From Acinetobacter tjernbergiae DSM 14971 = CIP 107465 (lineage in GTDB: Bacteria > Pseudomonadota > Gammaproteobacteria > Pseudomonadales > Moraxellaceae), in NCBI RefSeq assembly GCF_000374425.1, contig NZ_KB894354.1, positions 1 through 64,000 on the forward strand: 64,000 nucleotides of DNA, in the 5' to 3' direction. The translations under genes were made by a program, and so were the position numbers. Shown here in pieces: positions 57,416-64,000 of this stretch; position 1 is the stretch's first letter; every line of letters starts with the position of its first letter. The notes under the pieces are model-generated. The model was not told the origin of the DNA, did no database searches, and was given only the letters and a program-made list of their open reading frames with translations.

Positions 57416-58454
57416 GGCTTTGTTGCATAAAGATTTTAAAGATAGAGCTTTCCTAAGTTGCTCAAATTTAAGTGACAACTTGGGTATGAGGTCTGCCTAA
57501 TTCTATAAATTTATTTAACACGGCTATACGTGCATGGATTTCATTGACCTGACTATCAAAACTCCTTGCACTGAGTTGATCGCCCAATAATTTGATGCAA
57601 TATATCTTGGTTTCGACCAAACTACATCGATGATAACCAGCTACTTTTTCCAAAGCATTCTTCCTAGACGTTTGATTGTTTTCAATAATTCATTTCTCTC
57701 TAAAGATCCCAATTTCTTATCTTTCCATGGCCTTGCATTTTTTCTTGGAGGAATTACCGCATGTGCATGACGATCTGAAATCACTTGTCTGCACAATTTC
57801 GTGTCATATGTATGCTCCATCGGTATAGACAGAATCAATGTGTTCATCAAATTGGGTTTGATTCAGCAGATCACTCAAGACTTGTGAATCCTGACATTAT
57901 TTGTTGTGAGCTGTACAGCTCGTATTTGCAAGGTTTTAGCATCGATATCAATATGCAGTTTACGCCATTGCCGACGATATTCAGGCTGATATTTCTTCCT
58001 TTTCATTCACCTTCGCCTAAAAACTTAAGGCCAGTTGAGTCTACCAATAGATGTAGTCCTTCATGAATTTTTTGATAGCTGATCGCAATATCAATCTGCT
58101 TTTGTCGTCTGCAAAGTGTGGAATAATCCGGTGCTGTCCAACTTAACCCACTGAGTTGAATAAGGCTTTGCACAAAGCCTGTGACCATACGCAAAGAAAG
58201 TCGAAAGATAGATTTGATCATCAAACAGCACTGAATTGCTGTATCAGAATAGGTTTGATTTCTTCCATGCTTAGCTTGTGGCTGAGCATGCCATTGAGTC
58301 TGAGGATCGAACCAAATTGAAATATTTCCTCGCTTGATTAGAGCTTGGTTATAAGAGGACCAATTCGTTGTGCGATAGATTTTGGATGCAGGCTTCTTCA
58401 TTTGAAAATTATATTGCTGAAAAAGACTTTAAGAATAGTTTTGTGCAACAAAGC
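57416..58454 (-). mobile_element. Degraded IS5-family (IS903-group-like) insertion sequence
   Basis: Matching ends GGCTTTGTTGCATAAA at 57416 and, on the other strand, GCTTTGTTGCACAAA ending near 58454 bound an element of about 1.04 kb, the usual size for this group. The single transposase gene inside is on the minus strand and is broken. The bases outside the two ends do not match, so no target duplication remains. Confidence 0.85.
57468..58401 (-). pseudogene. IS5-family transposase pseudogene
   Basis: It starts KKPASKIYRTTNWSSYNQAL and keeps the first catalytic Asp in VDSTGLKFLGEGE. A TGA where Trp is expected then breaks the frame. Another frame resumes with WRKLHIDIDAKT, further stops and a shift follow, then MEHTYDTKLCRQVI, HRCSLVETKIYCIKLLGDQL (the Glu region) and NEIHARIAVLNKFIELGRP. 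All parts of a DDE transposase are recognisable, but there are several stops and frameshifts. Confidence 0.87.
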
Positions 58455-58957
58455 TGGATGAAAGTATTATTCAATTTTATCGTAATGCAGCCATGCCAAA
58501 TCAAGGCATCAATACAACAACCAAAGCTGATAATAAAACCGAACTGAATGGACGAGCGATGTCGAAAGTCATGACCATGTTTAACGGACACAGCGTATGG
58601 ATTGCTGTGCAGCATCACAGAGTTTTGTGACCATGAACGAAGAGCCATGAGTACCGATCACCGACTCGATTCAGCATGGTTTGGAGCAGGGGCTGCCATT
58701 AAACAGCGTGGTTTGGAACAGGCATTAAGAATGATTGCTTAGATTGATGGGCTAAGCAGAAAGAATGAATTGCAGTGATGAAATTCTTTCTACATTTTAA
58801 AAATCTAAATGAAATGTGATGGAGTCAGAGAAGTGGATGAGTAAAATAAATCCACTATTGTAATTATTTGTTCACTATAGTAAATTTAATGGTTGGTAAT
58901 TATTCATTCTAGAGGAATTCTTCACCAAAATTTTAATTTGATGATGCGAGATACAAT
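58455..58957. other. Remnant region between IS5 relic and acetyltransferase gene
   Basis: About 500 bp. A 45-codon frame from 58492 (MPNQGINTTTKADNK, then GRAMSKVMTMFNGHSVWIAVQ) and a 31-codon frame from 58648 (MSTDHRLDSAWFGAGAAIK) look like pieces of broken genes, but I recognise neither. The last 200 bp probably hold the promoter of the acetyltransferase. Confidence 0.4.
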
Positions 58958-59401
58958 ATGTTAAAAATTCGAATGTCACGACCAGATGAGGGTGACCAAG
59001 TGGTTGCCATCTGGAAAAGTTCTGTTGATGCTACACATGATTTTCTTAGCGCAAATGACCGTATAGAAATTGAAAAAGAAGTGGTTGGCTTTTTTTCAGA
59101 AACACCCGTGTGGGTTGCGGTTAATGCTGATGACCAAGCTTTAGGTTTTATGTTCTTACATGATGGACATATGGAAGCATTATTTATTGATGCTGCCGCT
59201 AGAGGATTAGGTGTTGGAAAAGCACTTCTATTACATGCATTAAGTATTTATCCAAACTTAACGATTGATGTGAATGAACAAAATCAGCAAGCAGTTGGTT
59301 TTTATCAACATATGGGCTTTCAAGTTACTGGTCACTCACCAGTAGATAGTCAAGGTAGAGCTTATCCGCTGTTGCACTTAAGCATGGCCTCTTCAACTTA
59401 A
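58958..59401 (+). CDS. GNAT-family N-acetyltransferase
   Basis: A 147-residue GNAT protein starting MLKIRMSRPDEGDQVVAIWKSS. The acetyl-CoA-binding motif A is MEALFIDAAARGLGVGKALL (about residues 84-103) and motif B is NEQNQQAVGFYQHMGFQVTGH. It resembles YjaB-type acetyltransferases; the substrate is unknown. It is intact despite lying among relic elements. The convergent XRE-cupin gene next to it may be its regulator. Confidence 0.87.
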   Translation: MLKIRMSRPDEGDQVVAIWKSSVDATHDFLSANDRIEIEKEVVGFFSETPVWVAVNADDQALGFMFLHDGHMEALFIDAAARGLGVGKALLLHALSIYPNLTIDVNEQNQQAVGFYQHMGFQVTGHSPVDSQGRAYPLLHLSMASST

Positions 59402-59459
59402 TTTATTTTATGCTTTTTAGTGGGAAAGTTGCGGGATAAGAGTAATTGGAATTTTAGTT

Positions 59460-60050
59460 CTAAAACTTCTTTTGACTAAACGCAACGATATAAACACACG
59501 GTAACTGATGATCAGGGTTATGCAGTTTGCAGTCGGCAGGAGTCGTAAGCGCAATACTATCCCCAGTTTCTAGATGAAATAACTGAGTGTCAATTTGAAT
59601 ATCAAGTTGTCCACTTAAAAGCCAGATGGTTTGTCCATTGAGATGTTCATATGCACTTGCTGGCATAAAGAACTCACTTAATGCAGGAATCTCAATTTTA
59701 ACTAATTCTGGATTTGCTCCAGCAGGAGAGATTGACCATCTTGTAATACCGAGTTGGTTGTCTGTCCAATGCTGTTGCTGTTGTTTCTTAGAAAGAAGAA
59801 CGTTGGTATTTTGACTTAGTTCAGCTTCAGCAAAAAGCTTAGACAATGTGATACCGAGTGCATTTACTAAGCGACCAAGTATTGCAGCACTTGGACTAGA
59901 AGCACCTCGTTCGACTTTGCTGATCATGGCTTGGCTCACGCCTGAATATTCTGCTAATTCAGCTACAGTCCAGCCTTTGCTCTTTCTCTGTTTTAGTAAT
60001 AGTCGAGCGATTTCAGCATCAAGTACTTGCGTCTCAGCATGTTCAACCAT
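59460..60050 (-). CDS. XRE-family regulator with cupin domain
   Basis: A 196-residue protein with an N-terminal Cro/CI-type helix-turn-helix (LLLKQRKSKGWTVAELAEYSG, then VSQAMISKVERGASSPSAAIL, residues about 15-60) and a C-terminal cupin-like beta barrel (LNGQTIWLLSGQLDIQIDTQLFHLETGDSIAL). This is the layout of small-molecule-sensing regulators such as PuuR or SutR. Ligand and targets are unknown. Confidence 0.88.
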   Translation of the reverse strand: MVEHAETQVLDAEIARLLLKQRKSKGWTVAELAEYSGVSQAMISKVERGASSPSAAILGRLVNALGITLSKLFAEAELSQNTNVLLSKKQQQQHWTDNQLGITRWSISPAGANPELVKIEIPALSEFFMPASAYEHLNGQTIWLLSGQLDIQIDTQLFHLETGDSIALTTPADCKLHNPDHQLPCVYIVAFSQKKF

Positions 60051-60194
60051 TATAGAAACCTTTCATTTTTACACATGGGTATTATGCGATAGAAATTAAA
60101 TATTGTTGTATAAAATCAGCATTGTATTTTCTATTCAATATGATCAATTTATCTCAGGAATATTTTACATCGCTAAAACTTATGTAACACAACT

Positions 60195-60223
60195 AAGCCA
60201 TATCTTCGGATGTGGCTTTTTTT
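60195..60223 (+). terminator. Orphan intrinsic terminator
   Basis: AAGCCATATC, loop TTCG, GATGTGGCTTTTTTT. It points in the plus direction, but no plus-strand gene lies directly upstream, so it is probably left from a lost gene. Confidence 0.7.
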
Positions 60224-60272
60224 ATGCCCAAAATTCAGCTTTTACGTTTTTATCGATACAGGAATATTCTCT

Positions 60273-60895
60273 ATGAATAGTCACACTCAAATTTAGAACA
60301 CCCTTAAGAATCCATCTTTACAACCTTATCCCATCAAGATCGAGACAGAACATAAAGCTGAAGTTGGAACACGAAGTAAGCGTACCCCAAGTAAAATTAA
60401 AGTATTGGCAGCAAAACGCCTAGCCAATACTAAACAGTTGAATTACCAACAATAGTTGGAAGTCAGAAAACAAGGTATTGGCAGCAGTGATGCTGCAACC
60501 GCCTGTGGACTGAATCCTTATATGTCGATGTTGGAACTTTGGATGATTAAGACAGGTCGGATGCAACAAAACATTGAAGATGAAAGTGCAGGCTATGCAC
60601 CTTTATATTGGGGCAAGCAACTTGAACCGTTGGTGGCGGAATACTACAGCATGCACATCAATAATAAGGTGCGTCGGGTCAATGCGGTGTTACACACCCC
60701 GATGAAGACAAACACTTTATGTTGGCAAACCTTGACTATGCCGTGGTGGGAAATAGCGAAGTTCAAATATTAGAGTGTAAAACTGTAGGGGAATATGGTT
60801 CTAAGTTATGGCGAGATGGCGTACCGCTGTATGTTCTTTGCCAAGTGCAACATCAGTTAGCGGTGACAGGCAAACAAAACGAGAATAATAAGTAA
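60273..60895 (+). pseudogene. YqaJ-type (lambda-exonuclease-like) recombinase pseudogene
   Basis: From ATG 60273 the frame contains a TAG after seven codons, a second TAG before LEVRKQGIGSSDAATACGLNPYMSMLELW, and a frameshift near 60700. Beyond it the other frame reads PDEDKHFMLANLDYAVVGN, SEVQILECKTVGEYGS and VPLYVLCQVQHQLAVTG. IGSSD, the LDY Asp and the ECKT (ExK) nuclease motif mark YqaJ-like phage/plasmid recombination exonucleases. The C-terminal third is missing. Confidence 0.85.
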
Positions 60896-60957
60896 ATAAT
60901 TCAAGTAATAAAAATAATAAGTTTTAATATTAATGATAACTATTTTTTATCAAATGT

Positions 60958-61090
60958 GGCTTTTTTGCACAAACTTATCTCTAAAAGCTTATTCAGCAAT
61001 ATAAGTTTCTGATGAATAAGCCTATACCTAAAATTTATCGTATAACAAATTGGTCTTGTTAGAATCAAGCTTTAATCAATCGTGGAATAG
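60958..61090 (+). mobile_element. IS5-family end relic, related to the copy at 57416-58454
   Basis: It starts GGCTTTTTTGCACAAA and runs through TTCAGCAATATAAG into a coding start NKPIPKIYRITNWSC with a stop, then NQALINRG. This parallels the right end and first 30 codons of the IS5 relic at 58454, in opposite orientation. Homology ends near 61090. Confidence 0.75.
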
Positions 61091-61399
61091 ATGCTCAAAC
61101 TCTGCAAAGTTTAGCAGTATCAGATGCAGTAAAATCCATGACAAAAAAGCGAATGATTTACCCGAATTTTGCTTCTGCGATTTTTGAACGGGAATAGTAT
61201 CTATTTTTTGCTTTCATATAAGGAAGTTGCCATACTTTTTAATATGCTTAACTTCCAAGCCTCAAAATTATTGTCCGAATTACCCCCCTTATTTTTTAAT
61301 TTTCCCCCTTATTTTAAGAATTGCTTTGAATCAGAATCAGGAAATAATCGACACAGGAAGTGGTCGAAGAATCATTAAAATTAAATAAGTGAGTCAGGA
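61091..61399. other. Non-coding stretch before the MFS transporter gene
   Basis: About 310 bp. A short frame continues from the IS5 relic (TLQSLAVSDAVKSMTKKRM) but I do not recognise it. The promoter of the MFS gene probably lies in the A/T-rich second half. Confidence 0.4.
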
Positions 61400-62563
61400 A
61401 TGGACCTAAATCAAGAGATTCAAAATGTAAACAATTTAAAGCTTAGCAGAATACGAAAAGTGATTGCACTTGGTTTTTCCACCCAAGGTCTTGGCTATGC
61501 TACCGTGATGACAGCACTTCCGACTATAAAAAGTCGATTTAGACTTTCCGATGATCAGTTATCGATAATTATTCTAAGTGTATGCGTTACAGCAGCATTA
61601 GGTTCAATTTTAGCTGATCGTATAGCTGCCAAACTCGGATCTCGATTTGCAATTGTGACTGGTTTCTCTTTTGAAGCCATTGGTATAGCAATAGCTACAT
61701 TTAGCCCAAATGTAATGGTTATGATTTGTGGTTTTTTACTGTATGGACTTGGATTAGGTTGCATAGATGCAGCACTTAATATGCAAGCTGTCATGATGGA
61801 ACAAAGGCTTGGTAAAAGTGTATTTGGAGGTTTCTTCGCTTGTTACACTGCGGCTGCCTTTTTAGGTGCATTGATTATGTCTGCAACTATTTCAAGTACA
61901 TTTGGAGCCACAATAGCTTTATGTATTGCGGTGGTAATTATATTAATCACCTCACAACTGTCTAGAAACTGGTTATTTCAGCAAAAGCAATGTGCAGAAT
62001 TACATCTTCAAGATAAACCAGCGCTTCCACACAAACAACTTGTGATTTTTGGTGTGATTATTCTGATTGCATTTACTGTCGATTCTGCAATTAGTACATG
62101 GAGCACAATTTATCTCAAAGATGTTTTAGCAAGCTCTGCAACTGTTGCTCCTTTAGGCTATGCGGCCTATCAAATTGGAATTTTACTCACACGATTAGGC
62201 CTTGATTATTTACTGAAATTTAAAACAGCTGCATGGATCGCTTTGGTCGCTATCCTGATTGGAGCATTCGGATGTGTGATATCTGGGGTAAGTCACTCAT
62301 TATTTATAGTGATTGTTGGTTTTGCGCTGGCTGGTGTTGCTGTAGGAGCATTGGTTCCACTTACATATTCTGCAGTAGGTCATTTAGATGAAAATCGTCG
62401 AGATGAAATTATTGCTCGAGTCAATATTTTTAATTATGGAGGTTCAATAGCAGGTGCTGTCGTTGTTGGCTTGTTAGCAACACCTTTTGGTTATGCTGTG
62501 TCCTTTATAGGCTTGGCATTTGCTTTACTCAGTATTCTTTGTGTGAGAAAAAGACTGGTTTAA
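61400..62563 (+). CDS. MFS transporter (YbjJ-like)
   Basis: A 387-residue permease with about 12 membrane helices. The loop after helix 2 reads LADRIAAKLGSRFAIV (the MFS motif A region), and FLLYGLGLGCIDAALNMQAVMMEQRLGKSVFGGFFACYTAAAFLGAL resembles YbjJ-type transporters. A cytoplasmic loop at about 195-210 separates the halves. The substrate is unknown. It is intact within a decayed accessory region and has no clear operon partner. Confidence 0.82.
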   Translation: MDLNQEIQNVNNLKLSRIRKVIALGFSTQGLGYATVMTALPTIKSRFRLSDDQLSIIILSVCVTAALGSILADRIAAKLGSRFAIVTGFSFEAIGIAIATFSPNVMVMICGFLLYGLGLGCIDAALNMQAVMMEQRLGKSVFGGFFACYTAAAFLGALIMSATISSTFGATIALCIAVVIILITSQLSRNWLFQQKQCAELHLQDKPALPHKQLVIFGVIILIAFTVDSAISTWSTIYLKDVLASSATVAPLGYAAYQIGILLTRLGLDYLLKFKTAAWIALVAILIGAFGCVISGVSHSLFIVIVGFALAGVAVGALVPLTYSAVGHLDENRRDEIIARVNIFNYGGSIAGAVVVGLLATPFGYAVSFIGLAFALLSILCVRKRLV

Positions 62564-62654
62564 TCGGTATCAATGGTCGGTAAATTATTTTGTGTAATTC
62601 CCTTTTTAAAGAATGCAGCAGTTTTAGACGGCAGAAGCATTCGTCTTATGCTAT

Positions 62655-63932
62655 CTAGTTAAAGTGTGTACTACAGAATTTAGCCCAATCTTCCATCAAA
62701 CTTTTCCTTTTTTCCAGATAAGCCCCACGTAAATAAGCGGCTTCAACTTCATCAGGTAGTTTGTGGGCGAGAACATGCTCACAGACTTCACGTGGGTAAT
62801 CAATCCTATTAGCAGACCAATCATGAAATGTAGACCGAAAACCTTATGTGGTGATCACGCAATTTTGTTTTAGGTCAATATAGTCTCACCCATTTTGTTT
62901 AAGTTTTTGTTCGTGCATCCGTTTGATTAATGTGGTTAATGACATATCAGAAAGCATTTCACCTGTACGTGGAGCTGGAAATATGAAATCTTGCGCTTGA
63001 GTATGATTTTGAATGGATTCAAGCAAAGTAATTGCTTCTTGAGATAGTGGAACACGATGTTCCTTTTCGGCTTTCATACGTTCCTTAGGAATTATCCATA
63101 CCTTATTCTTAAAATCAATTTCTTGCCATTTAGCTCCAAAAATCTCACCAGATCGACAGGCGGTTAAAATTGCAAATTCCAGAGCTTTCGGTGAAATTCC
63201 TTTTTTCTGTCTCAAGTGTTGCATAAACTCAGCAACTTGTTCATAAGGAAAAGATGGATGAGGACGTGATTCCTGTTTTAAGTTACCTAAGATTGGTTCA
63301 AGATTACCTTTCCATTCAGCAGGGTTATCACCCTCAAAATATCCCATAGCTTTGGCATAATCAAAAATGGTTTCTATGCGACCACGAATACGTCTGGCTG
63401 TTTCATTTTTTTCAATCCAGATTGGTTTAAGAGCCTCTGCAATATCAACCTTGGTAATGGTAGCAATGGTGAGATTACCCAGCGTTGGATAGATATAAGT
63501 TTCCAGAGTTGATGACCATTGCCCAATATGTTTTTGATTTTTGAGTTCACGGGTTTTATTGGCAATAACGACTTTTGCACAGTCCGTGAATGTTTTATTC
63601 CGCAGTTGCTGGATATGAAGCTTTTCAAGCTGTTCTTGTTTGTGTGCAATAGGATCAATCCCATTTCGTATTTGTAATTTTAATTCAGCGGCTTTGGCGC
63701 GAGCTTCAGCTAAAGAAACTTCAGGGTAGGGACCAATACCAATATCACGGCGATGAGGTTTTAACTTTCCATCTTTATCCAGACGTTTACCTACTACCGC
63801 ACGCAAAATCCAGACACGGGAATTGCCTTCAACATTCAAGCAAAGACCATCAACACCCCCTACAGAATGTCGACCAGTCTCTTTGATTCTTGTTACACTG
63901 AGTGCAGATAGCTCTTTAGCTTTCTTTGGCAT
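62655..63932 (-). pseudogene. P4-type tyrosine recombinase (integrase), broken by two stop codons
   Basis: It starts MPKKAKELSALSVTRIKE, has the N-terminal DUF4102-like arm (VGGVDGLCLNVEG, GIGPYPEVSLAEARAKAAEL), the SAM-like core-binding domain and the catalytic region with Arg I in AILTACRSGEIFGAKW. An in-frame TGA at 62886 (probably TGG) and a TAA at 62844, where HGFR is expected, precede GFRSTFHDWSANRIDYPREVCEHVLAHKLPDEVEAAYLRG. The truncated product lacks the HxxR box and the nucleophile Tyr and cannot be active. An ATG at 63980 would add an atypical extension. Confidence 0.9.
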
Positions 63933-64000
63933 GTATTGACTTACCCCACATAAAATACTGGAAATGGTAGGATTGAGCAAGATGGCTTAGGATAATAAAA

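Overview
The window looks like chromosomal DNA from an Acinetobacter-type gammaproteobacterium. The DNA is AT-rich, most genes have close relatives in that genus, and it carries a monomeric NADP-isocitrate dehydrogenase and a sigma32-type (not CIRCE) groESL operon. The assignment comes from reading gene content and proteins by eye; no search was run.

Layout. 1-280: the end of an IS982-type insertion sequence. 0.5-9 kb: lipid kinase and phosphoesterase, groES-groEL behind a clear heat-shock promoter, a small outer-membrane barrel, dgkA, pdxB-epmA and a LuxR-type regulator. 9-13 kb: a small lipoprotein, then a translationally coupled arylsulfatase and formylglycine-generating enzyme pair, both predicted lipoproteins, and a rhomboid protease. 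13-28 kb: nfuA, a CirA-like receptor gene behind a Fur-like site and interrupted by a nonsense codon, a lipase-like hydrolase, carbonic anhydrase, tesA with the divergent ybbA-ybbP ABC transporter, a second rhomboid, mtgA, ppk, a nitronate monooxygenase and a VIT-type transporter. 28.9-35.8 kb: a synthase-dependent polysaccharide locus. It has an NfrA-like TPR/beta-barrel gene, a 26-codon relic of a UDP-GlcNAc 2-epimerase (wecB) gene, and a convergent six-gene operon with a GT2 synthase, a BcsB-like protein, a TIM-barrel-like lipoprotein and membrane proteins. 36-46 kb: photolyase, FKBP isomerase, NDH-2, a PBP5/6-type carboxypeptidase, an M61 peptidase, a periplasmic HIU hydrolase, an outer-membrane barrel and a two-component system. 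46.4-49.2 kb: icd behind a leader with two 121-nt tandem repeats. 49.2-57.1 kb: an IS3 relic, a DUF4112 protein, htpX, two lytic transglycosylases, ttcA, an SCP2 protein, greB and tRNA-Ser(UGA). 57.4-64 kb: a decayed accessory region with IS5 relics, a broken YqaJ-type exonuclease and a broken P4-type integrase around an intact GNAT acetyltransferase, XRE-cupin regulator and MFS transporter.

Most notable points. (1) The polysaccharide locus resembles the c-di-GMP-controlled NfrA/NfrB/WecB glycan system of E. coli, but adds a BcsB-like subunit and a membrane protein that may carry a degenerate GGDEF domain. (2) The icd leader has two equal-length structured repeats, and the last arm can pair either within its own repeat or with the icd Shine-Dalgarno, the layout of a translational riboswitch. 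(3) Two 193-bp MITE-like repeats lie 16 kb apart in opposite orientation. Each is flanked by 8-bp direct repeats, and one sits inside the loop of a transcription terminator. (4) The sulfatase and its maturase both appear to be exported lipoproteins.
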